NCBI RefSeq assembly: GCF_003865075.1
Contig: NZ_BHWB01000007.1
Location: forward strand, 186,001 to 250,000
Direction of reading: 5' to 3'
Source: Bacteroides faecalis
GTDB lineage: Bacteria; Bacteroidota; Bacteroidia; Bacteroidales; Bacteroidaceae
DNA length: 64,000 nt
Part shown: piece by piece, positions 54,494 to 63,986 of the stretch
Layout of the letters: the number at the start of each line of letters is the position of its first letter
Numbering within the stretch: position 1 is the stretch's first letter
The notes under the pieces: generated by a model
Database searches by the model: none
Seen by the model: the letters and a program-made list of their open reading frames with translations, nothing else
What the model was told of the DNA's origin: nothing
Position numbers and translations under genes: made by a program

Positions 54494-55414
54494 ATGAAAA
54501 AACAACTAAAAAATAAATGTACTTTCTTGTTGCTCAGCACCTGCCTTTTACTGGCAGCTTGCACAAGAAGTTCATCCAAGTCAAACGATAAAGAAGGCGA
54601 AAAACCCGTTATTACGGTTACCCTGGAACCGCAACGTTACTTCACCGAAGCAATTGCCGGCGACAAGTTTAAGGTAGTCAGCATGGTTCCCAAAGGTTCC
54701 AGCCCGGAGACTTATGATCCTGTTCCGCAGCAGCTTGTATCTCTGGGAGATAGTAAGGCATATTTCCGAATCGGCTATATCGGATTTGAGCAAACATGGA
54801 TGGATCGTTTAATGAATAATACTCCGCATATACAGATGTTCGATACTTCAAAAGGGGTAGATCTTATCCTAAGTAATGAAGATCCGGGACATGGACATAC
54901 GTCTCATGATGGTCATATTCACTCTATAGAGCCTCATATATGGAATTCTGCAACCAATGCTTTGATCATTGCCGGAAACACCTATAAAGCGCTCTGTACA
55001 CTCGACAAAGCCAATCAAGCCTATTACTTCGCACGTTACGACTCTCTCTGCCAACGTATACAATATACTGATAGTATCATTTGTGAGCAGTTGTCAAAGC
55101 CTGAAGCGGCTAAAGCATTTATGATTTATCACCCGGCTCTCTCCTACTTTGCCCGCGACTACGGATTACATCAGATTTCTATCGAAGAAGGAGGAAAAGA
55201 ACCCTCTCCTGCTCATTTGAAAGAGTTGATAGACTTATGCAAAGAAGAAAACGTACAAGTTATCTTCGTACAACCGGAGTTTGACAAGAGAAATGCGGAG
55301 ACAATAGCGCAGCAAACGGGAACACGCGTAGTCCCCATCAATCCGCTAAGCTATGATTGGGAAGCGGAAATGCTAAATGTAGCAAATGCGCTTATGCCTG
55401 TTGAGAAACCCTGA
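54494..55414 (+). CDS. Zinc-type metal-binding lipoprotein (ZnuA-like)
   Basis: 306 aa lipoprotein (lipobox LLAAC, Cys23). Cluster A-1 family pattern: ITVTLEPQRYFTEAIAGDKF and KGSSPETYDPVPQQL, a His-rich loop GHGHTSHDGHIH near residues 136-147, EPHIWNS metal ligands, and HPALSYFARDYG and FVQPEFDKRNAE. Such proteins deliver zinc (or manganese) to an ABC importer. An ABC ATPase gene follows 142 bp later with its own promoter; no permease gene is adjacent. Confidence 0.88.
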   Translation: MKKQLKNKCTFLLLSTCLLLAACTRSSSKSNDKEGEKPVITVTLEPQRYFTEAIAGDKFKVVSMVPKGSSPETYDPVPQQLVSLGDSKAYFRIGYIGFEQTWMDRLMNNTPHIQMFDTSKGVDLILSNEDPGHGHTSHDGHIHSIEPHIWNSATNALIIAGNTYKALCTLDKANQAYYFARYDSLCQRIQYTDSIICEQLSKPEAAKAFMIYHPALSYFARDYGLHQISIEEGGKEPSPAHLKELIDLCKEENVQVIFVQPEFDKRNAETIAQQTGTRVVPINPLSYDWEAEMLNVANALMPVEKP

Positions 55415-55491
55415 TAAACGGACAATCTGCACCCAAAAATTCTTTGAAGATTTCATTGGCTTGGGTGCGTAGCTGTCTGACTAACATCATG

Positions 55492-55521
55492 TTGATTTTA
55501 TCATTTAATTGTTTACCTTTG
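55492..55521 (+). promoter_or_regulatory. Consensus promoter of the zinc-type ABC ATPase gene
   Basis: TTG (55492-55494), 19-bp spacer, TACCTTTG (55514-55521), leader about 30 nt. It shows that the ATPase gene need not depend on the lipoprotein gene transcript. Confidence 0.65.
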
Positions 55522-55556
55522 CTCCAATAATATCAAGCTACAAGTAGGAAGTAACT

Positions 55557-56354
55557 ATGGCTACAACTCCAATCATCGAAATAAAGAATCTTTCTGCCGG
55601 ATACGACGGCCGTACCGTTCTTCATGATGTAAACCTCAATGTCTACGAACGGGATTTCTTAGGTATTATCGGTCCCAACGGAGGAGGTAAAACGACATTG
55701 ATCAAATGTATTCTAGGTCTGTTGAAACCTACCGGAGGGGAAATAATTTTTCATATCGGACAAAGTGCTAACCATTCTCAACTTCCAACTTCCAGCTCAC
55801 AAATTTCTCTCGGCTATCTTCCACAGTACAACACTATCGACCGGAAGTTTCCTATTTCAGTGGAAGAAGTAATTTTGTCAGGTTTAAGCATCCAGAAATC
55901 GCTAACCTCACGCTTCACCCCGGAACAAAAAGAGAAAGGAAAACAAATCATTGCCCGTATGGGACTGGAAGGTCTCGAACATCGCGCTATCGGGCAATTA
56001 AGCGGTGGACAACTACAACGTGCCTTATTGGGGCGTGCCATTATCTCCGATCCTTCCGCCTTGATCCTTGACGAGCCAAGCACCTATATCGACAAACGTT
56101 TCGAAGCACGTCTGTACGAATTATTGGCTGAAATCAATAAAGAGTGTGCCATTATTCTCGTCAGCCATGATATCGGTACGGTACTTCAACAAGTGAAATC
56201 CATTGCTTGTGTCAATGAGACTCTGGACTATCATCCGGATACAGAAGTCACCACAGAATGGTTGGAAAAGAATTTTGATTGTCCGATTGAATTACTTGGA
56301 CATGGAACGCTTCCACACCGCATTCTTGGAGAACATTGCCACCATCATCATTAA
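55557..56354 (+). CDS. Metal ABC transporter ATP-binding protein (ZnuC-like)
   Basis: 265 aa. Walker A GPNGGGKTT (residues 39-47), signature LSGGQLQRALLGRA, Walker B SALILDEPST, and H-loop VSHDIG. The C-terminus ends GEHCHHHH, a natural His tail that could bind zinc and sense it (inference). By neighbour, the ATPase of a zinc importer with the preceding binding lipoprotein. The permease (ZnuB) is not in the window on either side, so it must lie elsewhere or be shared. Confidence 0.88.
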   Translation: MATTPIIEIKNLSAGYDGRTVLHDVNLNVYERDFLGIIGPNGGGKTTLIKCILGLLKPTGGEIIFHIGQSANHSQLPTSSSQISLGYLPQYNTIDRKFPISVEEVILSGLSIQKSLTSRFTPEQKEKGKQIIARMGLEGLEHRAIGQLSGGQLQRALLGRAIISDPSALILDEPSTYIDKRFEARLYELLAEINKECAIILVSHDIGTVLQQVKSIACVNETLDYHPDTEVTTEWLEKNFDCPIELLGHGTLPHRILGEHCHHHH

Positions 56355-56424
56355 GGATACTCCTTGATAAAAAGTACAAAATCATAATTCTCATTTTATC
56401 AACCTCTAACCACAATATTTCAGC

Positions 56425-56534
56425 CATTAATCTGCAACTTATCAGGTATTAATACCCAATTTCCCACCTATTAATACTTGTCACTTCAGCCATTAATACC
56501 TGTCACGTAGACTATTAATAGCCCACAAACTAGG
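56425..56534. repeat. Intergenic 22-bp repeat array, YATTAATA type
   Basis: Five exact 22-bp steps starting at 56425, 56447, 56469, 56491 and 56513, each opening with CATTAAT or TATTAATA. The remaining 14 bases vary, with TGTCAC shared by two units. No identical units. Same core and period as the first half of the array at 19453. Confidence 0.75.
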
Positions 56535-56594
56535 AAATCATCCCTCTGATACTTAATAAATCTTACTTTCTTCTACTTTATGCCCGTAAATCAT

Positions 56595-56602
56595 TATCTT
56601 TG
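56595..56602 (+). promoter_or_regulatory. -7 element of the DUF2723 gene
   Basis: TATCTTTG matches TAnnTTTG; leader about 40 nt to ATG 56648. Confidence 0.55.
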
Positions 56603-56647
56603 CGGCCGTCTAATCTGTTTTTAACGAATAAACTACGATAAGTGCTA

Positions 56648-59600
56648 ATGAAACAGTACAGAACCGTAAACAACCTGATGGGTTGGCTTACATTCATCAT
56701 TGCAGCAACGGTCTATTGCCTTACAATAGAGCCGACTGCTAGTTTCTGGGATTGTCCCGAGTTTATAACCACCGGCTACAAACTGGAAGTCGGTCACCCA
56801 CCCGGCGCACCTTTCTTTATGCTGATGGCAAATTTGTTTACTCAATTTGCTTCCGACGTAACAACTGTTGCTAAAATGGTAAACTATATGAGTGCCCTGA
56901 TGAGCGGTGCCTGTATTCTGTTCCTCTTCTGGAGTATTACCCATTTAGTTCGCAAGTTAGTCATCACCGACGAAAATAACATTACCAAAGGGCAACTCAT
57001 AACAATTATGGGTAGTGGACTGGTAGGCGCTCTGGTCTATACATTCAGCGATACCTTCTGGTTTTCAGCAGTAGAAGGCGAAGTATATGCTTTCTCTTCC
57101 CTGTTCACTGCCGTCGTATTCTGGCTGATTTTGAAGTGGGAAGACGTAGCCGACCAGCCTCACAGTGACCGTTGGCTTATCCTGATTGCTTATTTGACGG
57201 GATTGAGTATCGGCGTTCACTTGTTGAACTTACTTTGTCTACCGGCTATCGTATTGGTATATTACTACAAGAAAACACCAAATGCCACTGCAAAAGGTTC
57301 GCTGCTTGCCCTCATCGGATCGGGCGTACTGGTAGCAGCCGTACTATATGGTATCGTTCCGGGTATCGTGAAAGTAGGTGGTTGGTTTGAACTCATGTTT
57401 GTCAATGGAATAGGAATGCCGTTCAACACAGGCGTAGTGGTTTATATTATCATTCTGGCAGCTTCCCTTATCTGGGGCATATACGAAAGCTATACGGAAA
57501 AAAGTAGACTACGTATGGCTATCTCCTTTATCCTCACTATTGCCCTATTGGGTATTCCGTTCTACGGACATGGAGCCAGCAGTATCCTGATTGGTATTTT
57601 AGTGATCGCCGTATTGGCTATCTACCTTGCTCCACAAGTGCAGGAAAAGATAAAAGAGAAATGGCGTATTTCCGCACGCACCATGAATACAACTTTGTTG
57701 TGTACCATGATGATCGTGATCGGATATTCGTCTTATGCACTGATCGTAATCCGCTCTACAGCCAATACTCCGATGGATCAGAACTCCCCGGAAGACATCT
57801 TCACATTAGGTGAATACCTGGGTCGTGAGCAATACGGAACACGTCCGCTCTTCTACGGTCCTGCTTACTCATCAAAAGTAGCACTCGACACAAAAGATGG
57901 CTATTGCATACCTCGCCAATCAAAAACCGGAGTAAAATATATCCGTAAGGAAAAGACTTCTCCGGACGAAAAAGACTCTTATATCCAACTTCCCGGACGC
58001 ATCGAATACGAATATGCACAGAACATGCTATTCCCCCGTATGTACAGTGCCTCACATGCCGGACTCTACAAACAATGGGTAGATGTGAAAGGTTATGATG
58101 TTCCTTACGACCAATGCGGTGAAATGGTGATGGTAAACATGCCGACGCAATGGGAAAACATCAAATATTTCTTCTCTTACCAATTGAACTTCATGTACTG
58201 GCGTTACTTCATGTGGAACTTCGCCGGACGTCAAAACGATATTCAAGGTAGTGGAGAAATCGAACATGGCAATTGGATCACAGGTATCCCATTCATAGAT
58301 AACCTATTAGTAGGCAACCAGGAATTACTACCACAAGATCTAAAAGACAATAAGGGACGCAATGTCTTTTACTGTCTACCATTGATACTTGGTCTGATCG
58401 GCCTGTTCTGGCAAGCTTATCACAGCCAACGCGGTATTCAACAATTCTGGGTTGTTTTCTTCCTATTCTTTATGACAGGTATTGCCATTGTGCTCTATCT
58501 CAACCAAACACCTGCACAGCCTCGTGAACGTGACTACGCATATGCAGGTTCCTTCTATGCCTTTGCCATCTGGATAGGTATGGGAGTAGCGGGTATCATC
58601 CACTTGTTACGGGAATACTGCAAGATGAAAGAACTTCCGGCGGCTGCATTAGCTTCCGTACTTTGCTTACTGGTTCCTATTCAAATGGCAGGACAAACCT
58701 GGGATGACCACGACCGTAGCGGACGCTTCGTTGCGCGTGATTTTGGTCAGAATTACCTGATGACCCTTCAGGAAGAAGGCAATCCGATCATCTATACGAA
58801 TGGTGATAACGATACCTTCCCTCTGTGGTACAATCAGGAAACAGAAGGATTCCGCACCGATGCGCGTACCTGTAATTTGAGCTATTTGCAGACCGATTGG
58901 TACATCGACCAAATGAAACGTCCGGCCTACGATTCACCTTCACTCCCTATCACATGGGATCGTGTGGAATACGTAGAAGGTCAGAATGAATATATCCCTA
59001 TCCACCCGGAGGTAAGATCGCTTATCGACAACTATTTCAAACAAGCAAATGAATTAGCTGCCCAAGGAGATACTACCGTACTGTCACTTGTTCGTTCCAT
59101 CTTTGGTGAAAATCCTTATGAACTGAAGGAAATCATTAACCGTTGGATACTCGGCAAGAATGATCAGCTTAAAGAACTGCTCAAAAAGACAGGACAGGAC
59201 ATCAAATTACCGCTTATTCCTACAGACAGTATTGTCATGAAGATCGATGAAGAGGCTGTCCGCCGCTCCGGAATGAAGATACCGGAAGCTTTGGGTGACT
59301 CTATTCCTGAATACATGACTATCTTACTGAAAGATGCAAACGGTAGTCCAAAACGTGCACTCTACAAGAGTGAACTGATGATGCTCGAAATGCTTGCCAA
59401 CGCTAACTGGGAACGTCCTATCTATATGGCAATCACCGTAGGTAGCGAAAACAACCTGGGTATGACCAATCATTTCATACAAGAAGGTCTTGCCTACCGT
59501 TTCACTCCGTTTGATACTGATAAGCTGGATAGCAAAATCGACAGTGAAAAGATGTACGACAACCTGATGAACAAATTCAAATTCGGAGGTATCGACAAAC

Positions 59601-60064
59601 CGGGTATTTATATTGATGAAAATGTGATGCGTATGTGTGATACTCACCGTCGTATCTTCACTCAGCTTGTCGGCCAACTCATCAAGGAAGGTAAGAAAGA
59701 CAAAGCTCTTGCCGCACTTGACTACGCTGAAAAGATGATACCTGCTTACAACGTACCTTACGACTGGAGAAACGGTGCTTTCCAAATGGCAGAATCATAC
59801 TATCAACTGGGGCAGACTGAAAAAGCAGATAAGATAATCGATGCACTTGCCAACAAGTCGCTCGAATATATGATTTGGTATCTCAGTCTCAATGACAACC
59901 AGCTCGCTATCTCAGGCGAAAACTTCATGTACAATGCAAGCTTGCTTGACGCTGAAGTCCGCCTGATGGAAAAATACAAATCAGAAAAACTCGCAAAACA
60001 TTATTCCGCACAACTCGAACAATTATACAACGAGTACGTGACGATAATGAAAGGAAAACAATAA
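56648..60064 (+). CDS. GT117/DUF2723 multi-spanning glycosyltransferase-like protein
   Basis: 1138 aa from ATG 56648 (MKQYRTVNNLMGWL); a GTG six bases upstream is also in frame. About ten transmembrane helices in the N-terminal half with the early loop motif WDCPEFITTGYKLEVGHPPG, which is typical of DUF2723 (related to eukaryotic TMEM260 O-mannosyltransferases and to PMT-type enzymes). A large periplasmic C-terminal part follows, including a TPR-like region near the end (AEKMIPAYNVPYDWRNG). Probably transfers sugar from a lipid carrier to exported proteins (inference from the family). It follows the 22-bp array and its own promoter. Confidence 0.87.
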   Translation: MKQYRTVNNLMGWLTFIIAATVYCLTIEPTASFWDCPEFITTGYKLEVGHPPGAPFFMLMANLFTQFASDVTTVAKMVNYMSALMSGACILFLFWSITHLVRKLVITDENNITKGQLITIMGSGLVGALVYTFSDTFWFSAVEGEVYAFSSLFTAVVFWLILKWEDVADQPHSDRWLILIAYLTGLSIGVHLLNLLCLPAIVLVYYYKKTPNATAKGSLLALIGSGVLVAAVLYGIVPGIVKVGGWFELMFVNGIGMPFNTGVVVYIIILAASLIWGIYESYTEKSRLRMAISFILTIALLGIPFYGHGASSILIGILVIAVLAIYLAPQVQEKIKEKWRISARTMNTTLLCTMMIVIGYSSYALIVIRSTANTPMDQNSPEDIFTLGEYLGREQYGTRPLFYGPAYSSKVALDTKDGYCIPRQSKTGVKYIRKEKTSPDEKDSYIQLPGRIEYEYAQNMLFPRMYSASHAGLYKQWVDVKGYDVPYDQCGEMVMVNMPTQWENIKYFFSYQLNFMYWRYFMWNFAGRQNDIQGSGEIEHGNWITGIPFIDNLLVGNQELLPQDLKDNKGRNVFYCLPLILGLIGLFWQAYHSQRGIQQFWVVFFLFFMTGIAIVLYLNQTPAQPRERDYAYAGSFYAFAIWIGMGVAGIIHLLREYCKMKELPAAALASVLCLLVPIQMAGQTWDDHDRSGRFVARDFGQNYLMTLQEEGNPIIYTNGDNDTFPLWYNQETEGFRTDARTCNLSYLQTDWYIDQMKRPAYDSPSLPITWDRVEYVEGQNEYIPIHPEVRSLIDNYFKQANELAAQGDTTVLSLVRSIFGENPYELKEIINRWILGKNDQLKELLKKTGQDIKLPLIPTDSIVMKIDEEAVRRSGMKIPEALGDSIPEYMTILLKDANGSPKRALYKSELMMLEMLANANWERPIYMAITVGSENNLGMTNHFIQEGLAYRFTPFDTDKLDSKIDSEKMYDNLMNKFKFGGIDKPGIYIDENVMRMCDTHRRIFTQLVGQLIKEGKKDKALAALDYAEKMIPAYNVPYDWRNGAFQMAESYYQLGQTEKADKIIDALANKSLEYMIWYLSLNDNQLAISGENFMYNASLLDAEVRLMEKYKSEKLAKHYSAQLEQLYNEYVTIMKGKQ

Positions 60065-60078
60065 TAAATTAAGTATGA

Positions 60079-60154
60079 GAATAAAGAATGAAGAATTGGT
60101 TGCGCCCCTTATGTCGCACTGAATTCTTCATTCTTCATTCCGCATTCTTTATTC
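60079..60154. repeat. Inverted repeat of GAATAAAGAATGAAG type
   Basis: GAATAAAGAATGAAGAATT (60079-60097) faces two overlapping complementary copies (AATTCTTCATTC at 60122-60133; CATTCTTTATTC at 60143-60154). A possible terminator or repeat relic after the DUF2723 gene. Confidence 0.55.
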
Positions 60155-60163
60155 AATTAGTTT

Positions 60164-60778
60164 ATGTTTATAGAACAACCGCCTTGGCTTTTCCGAGCGT
60201 TGTACCCACAAGCCATCTTCCGTATGGACCCGAACGAACGGGCAGTTTATCTGACTTTCGATGACGGACCTATCCCGGAAGTAACTCCATGGGTGTTAGA
60301 GTTGCTGGAAAAGCATGATATTAAAGCCACTTTCTTCATGGTAGGTGATAATATCCGCAAACACCCGGATGTATACCGGATGGTGGTAGAACACGGACAT
60401 CGCATTGGTAACCACACTTTCAACCACATCCGAGGATTCGAATATTCCAATCCGGAATATCTGGCAAACACCAAAAAGGTAGACGAAATGATTCATTCCG
60501 AACTGTTCCGCCCACCACATGGACACATGGGATTCCGGCAGTACTACACATTGCGACATTATTACCGGATTATTATGTGGGACCTTGTAACACGCGATTA
60601 CAGTAAGCGGATGCGTCCCGAACAAGTCCTGAATAATGTGAAACGCTATGTAAGAAATGGCTCTATCATTACCTTCCACGACTCTCTGAAGTCCTGGAAT
60701 AACGGAAATCTTCAATATGCACTTCCCCGGGCCATCGAGTTTCTGAAAGCAGAAGGATACGAGTTTAAAGTATTATAA
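60164..60778 (+). CDS. Polysaccharide deacetylase family protein
   Basis: 204 aa, NodB/CE4 domain. Catalytic Asp33-Asp34 in YLTFDDGP, zinc-binding His84 and His88 in HTFNH, RPPHGHMG for the third motif and FHDSLKSW near the C-terminus. No signal peptide, so it may act in the cytoplasm or be membrane-associated by its Trp-rich start. Removes N-acetyl groups from a polysaccharide or amino sugar; the substrate is unknown. It follows the GT117 gene; queG lies 61 bp downstream. Confidence 0.9.
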   Translation: MFIEQPPWLFRALYPQAIFRMDPNERAVYLTFDDGPIPEVTPWVLELLEKHDIKATFFMVGDNIRKHPDVYRMVVEHGHRIGNHTFNHIRGFEYSNPEYLANTKKVDEMIHSELFRPPHGHMGFRQYYTLRHYYRIIMWDLVTRDYSKRMRPEQVLNNVKRYVRNGSIITFHDSLKSWNNGNLQYALPRAIEFLKAEGYEFKVL

Positions 60779-60839
60779 CCTGCAAGATACTAAACCCGTG
60801 GTTACCACAAGAAATTTATAACGAGACAAGTATTTTTAT

Positions 60840-61817
60840 ATGAATAAACTTCTCTCTTCCGAACAAATAAAAGCCGAAGCCACCCGCCTCGGCTTTTCCG
60901 CTTGTGGACTGGCACCTGCCGAAGCTGTCAATGAAACTGTTGCAACTTCTTTCCGCCAATGGTTGGCTGACGGCTGCCAGGCAGAAATGGCTTATATGCA
61001 AAATTATGAAGATAAACGCCTCGATCCTCGTTTACTCGTCGAAGGAGCACGCACAGTCATCAGCGTCGCATTAAACTACTATCCGGATACTAAACTTCCG
61101 ATAGAGGAGTATCAGATTGCTTGGTATGCCTACGGAAAGGATTATCACGATGTGATGAAGAAAAAACTCAATGCTCTACTGGAATTTATCATACTTCCAT
61201 CAACTAGTGCAGAAACAATCGCCCCAGCTACTTCTCCCCTAACGGTTAGCGGTCGCGTCTTTTGCGACACAGCACCTATACTCGAACGGTATTGGGCATG
61301 GCGTGCCGGACTCGGATGGATAGGAAAAAACACACAACTGATCATTCCTCATGCTGGTTCCTGTTTCTTTTTAGGGGAAGTGATTATCAATATAGCAGCC
61401 GATAATTATGATATTCCACAAAAAAGTCGGTGTGGTTCATGTACGCGTTGCATTGACACTTGTCCAACAAAAGCTTTAGAAGCCCCTTTCCGGCTTAATT
61501 CCAAGAGATGTCTTTCTTATCTTACCATTGAATATCGTGGGGACCTTTCGCCCAATATGGGGCAAAAAATGAATAAAAAGATATATGGATGTGATGAATG
61601 CCAGCACGCTTGTCCATGGAACCGCTATTCCACTCCTTGCAAGACAGAAGAATTTCACCCCTCTCCTTCTCTGCTGCAAATGAAAAAAAGTGATTGGCAA
61701 AGTCTAACAGAAGAACAATATAAAACCCTCTTCAAAGGGAGTGCCGTGAAAAGGGTTAAATATTCGGGATTAATGCGAAATATCCGTATCGTAAAAGAAT
61801 CGCCGGAATCTAAATAA
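60840..61817 (+). CDS. queG: Epoxyqueuosine reductase
   Basis: 325 aa. Last step of queuosine synthesis on tRNA, reducing epoxyqueuosine with cobalamin and iron-sulfur clusters. N-terminal corrinoid-binding part (LGFSACGLAPAEAV, ARTVISVALNYYP, GWIGKNTQLIIP) and two 4Fe-4S sets: CGSCTRCIDTCP near residue 200 and CDECQHACPW near residue 255. C-terminal HEAT-like part is short, as in the non-fused form. Convergent with the DUF4861 gene, the stops 8 bp apart. Confidence 0.96.
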   Translation: MNKLLSSEQIKAEATRLGFSACGLAPAEAVNETVATSFRQWLADGCQAEMAYMQNYEDKRLDPRLLVEGARTVISVALNYYPDTKLPIEEYQIAWYAYGKDYHDVMKKKLNALLEFIILPSTSAETIAPATSPLTVSGRVFCDTAPILERYWAWRAGLGWIGKNTQLIIPHAGSCFFLGEVIINIAADNYDIPQKSRCGSCTRCIDTCPTKALEAPFRLNSKRCLSYLTIEYRGDLSPNMGQKMNKKIYGCDECQHACPWNRYSTPCKTEEFHPSPSLLQMKKSDWQSLTEEQYKTLFKGSAVKRVKYSGLMRNIRIVKESPESK

Positions 61818-61825
61818 TCAATTCA

Positions 61826-63079
61826 TTAATAGGATACAATAAGTGGAGCATGCAGTTTCTGCACATATTGAGCCATATACTCATTCCAAGCATCAACTGT
61901 CTTAATAGCTGCCTTATCCCATGCAGAACCCCAATAATAAGTATATTCAGCACCTGGCTGGTAGTCACTGACCGCCAATAAATGACCATCTGCTCCGGCA
62001 CGCTCTTCTTTCTTCTCCTTCTCTGAGAAAAGTACGGCCTTGGCTTCATTAATTTGAGCAGGAAAAGCAGCGCCGATAAATATCTTACCATTACCGGCCT
62101 TCGGGTTTCCAGTCGGATCTACATAAGTCATATATCCGTTAGCAACATCGGTCTTTATGGTCCCATCCGGCTCATGAAGAACAATTCCGGTAACTACGGG
62201 TACTGATTCTTTCAGATTCGTATAAGAAACCACTGTTCTATTCAAATAAGAATGGGCATCCAACGTAATCACACGAGTCTCCACAACATTAGAATCACCA
62301 CGTACCACTAACGGATTATATTCCAATTTCACAGTAAAACGTAACGGACCATTATCCAGTATCTCCTGTGTACGATAGCAATAAGGATATATAATGGTAT
62401 CCCCCACCATCAAAGCAGATGTACCGCCTCCCAGTGTAGGACCTACATTATAACAATCCATTCCATTGCCATGATCGATATGATAGGAAATAGCACGCTC
62501 CAGTTCTCCGGCAGCTTTAGGATCGGTCTTCTTCAATTCTGCTATTTTTGCCCGTTTTTCCTTGCTTACTTCATTGGCATAACGAGCTTCTACAACAGGC
62601 TCTGTTGTATTATACTTAGTAAACACATCATAACCGAACCCACGTTCGCCACGCTTCTGCAAGGCCGGACCATATGCACGAAAAGCAACCAAATCATTCT
62701 CCCAAGCTACATCATCCAAACGCTCCGGATAGTATCTGCCACATGCTATCACATTATAAGGCTCCGGCATACCTTCCTGAACAGTGTAAGTTACTGTACC
62801 ATTGGCTTTCACCGTTGCCGGGAAAATAACTTTCTGATCATAGGTTATCTGGTAAGGAACTTGCCGACCATCCATGTCCAGAATCACAATCTGTGCTGTA
62901 TCTGCCAATTTCAGTTTAGCAACTACATCACTCATTGCCACCTCAACCATCTCACCCGTACGCTCTAGTCCCAAAGGATTAGACACTGTCACCGTCATTG
63001 TTTGTTTGCTATCTGCACAAGAAGAAACACAACTCATTATGATAACAGCTGTTAGAATTAATATCTTGCTCACTTCCAT
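61826..63079 (-). CDS. DUF4861 lipoprotein
   Basis: 417 aa lipoprotein (SCVSSCADS near residues 17-25). The family is known from Bacteroidetes pectin and unsaturated-uronate loci, with no defined reaction. Motifs VSNPLGLERTGEMVEV, VAWENDLVAFRAYGPA and DCYNVGPTLGGGTSALM fit it. Follows kduD by 103 bp on the same strand, so probably part of the same catabolic unit. A binding or sugar-processing role is likely but unproven. Confidence 0.85.
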   Translation of the reverse strand: MEVSKILILTAVIIMSCVSSCADSKQTMTVTVSNPLGLERTGEMVEVAMSDVVAKLKLADTAQIVILDMDGRQVPYQITYDQKVIFPATVKANGTVTYTVQEGMPEPYNVIACGRYYPERLDDVAWENDLVAFRAYGPALQKRGERGFGYDVFTKYNTTEPVVEARYANEVSKEKRAKIAELKKTDPKAAGELERAISYHIDHGNGMDCYNVGPTLGGGTSALMVGDTIIYPYCYRTQEILDNGPLRFTVKLEYNPLVVRGDSNVVETRVITLDAHSYLNRTVVSYTNLKESVPVVTGIVLHEPDGTIKTDVANGYMTYVDPTGNPKAGNGKIFIGAAFPAQINEAKAVLFSEKEKKEERAGADGHLLAVSDYQPGAEYTYYWGSAWDKAAIKTVDAWNEYMAQYVQKLHAPLIVSY

Positions 63080-63118
63080 TGAATGATAAATAATGAAGTT
63101 TGGACTAAAAATTAAGAA

Positions 63119-63168
63119 ATTGATAATGGATATTCATGACCACACAGCCACTATTACCCATTATCAAT
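63119..63168. repeat. 11-bp inverted repeat between kduD and the DUF4861 gene
   Basis: ATTGATAATGG (63119-63129) and CCATTATCAAT (63158-63168), a perfect pair with a 28-nt spacer. Could attenuate transcription from kduD into the DUF4861 gene. Confidence 0.5.
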
Positions 63169-63182
63169 GATCCATTAAAAAA

Positions 63183-63986
63183 CTATTTTGGTTGTTTACC
63201 GATGTATGCAAGGATACCTCCGTCTACGTAGAGTATATGTCCATTGACCGCATTAGAAGCTTCTGAGGCCAGGAAAACAGCAGGACCTGTAAGTTCCTGA
63301 GGATCTAACCAGCGACCGGCAGGAGTCTTGGCACAAATAAATGAATCGAATGGGTGACGACTTCCATCCGGTTGTTTTTCACGCAAAGGAGCAGTCTGCG
63401 GCGTAGCAATATAACCCGGACCGATACCATTACACTGGATGTTGTATTCACCATACTCAGAACAGATATTACGAGTCAGCATTTTCAAACCACCTTTGGC
63501 AGCAGCATAAGCTGATACAGTTTCACGACCTAGCTCTGACATCATAGAACAGATGTTGATAATCTTGCCATGCCCCTTTTTCATCATTGCCGGCAAAACA
63601 GCCTTAGACATGATAAAAGGAGCGTTCAAATCAATATCGATTACACGACGAAAATCAGCAGCTTCCATTTCATGCATAGGGACACGCCGGATGATACCTG
63701 CATTATTTACAAGAATATCAATGCTACCTACTTCTTTTTCGATGGAAGCAACCATCGCCTGAACAGCCGGTTCGTCTGTTACATCGCATACATAGCCATG
63801 AGCTTTAATTCCCTTTTCGGCATAAGCAGCCATTCCTTTATCTACTAATTCCTGGTTGATATCATTGAAACAGACAGTAGCGCCTTGTTCTGCGTAAGCA
63901 GAAGCAATAGCAAAACCAATACCATAAGAAGCGCCTGTTACGAGAGCTACTTTACCTTCCAGAGAAAAATTCAAAAACTGATTCAT
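63183..63986 (-). CDS. kduD: 2-dehydro-3-deoxy-D-gluconate 5-dehydrogenase / gluconate 5-dehydrogenase
   Basis: 267 aa short-chain dehydrogenase. Rossmann motif TGASYGIG (residues 17-24), NNAGI, catalytic Ser-Tyr-Lys in ICSMMSELG and SAYAAAKGG, GYIATPQTAPL for substrate specificity. Interconverts keto-deoxygluconate forms from unsaturated uronates (pectin, glycosaminoglycans) or reduces 5-keto-gluconate. With the DUF4861 gene after it, the uronate pathway is the better guess. Promoter and any kduI partner lie beyond the window. Confidence 0.88.
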   Translation of the reverse strand: MNQFLNFSLEGKVALVTGASYGIGFAIASAYAEQGATVCFNDINQELVDKGMAAYAEKGIKAHGYVCDVTDEPAVQAMVASIEKEVGSIDILVNNAGIIRRVPMHEMEAADFRRVIDIDLNAPFIMSKAVLPAMMKKGHGKIINICSMMSELGRETVSAYAAAKGGLKMLTRNICSEYGEYNIQCNGIGPGYIATPQTAPLREKQPDGSRHPFDSFICAKTPAGRWLDPQELTGPAVFLASEASNAVNGHILYVDGGILAYIGKQPK

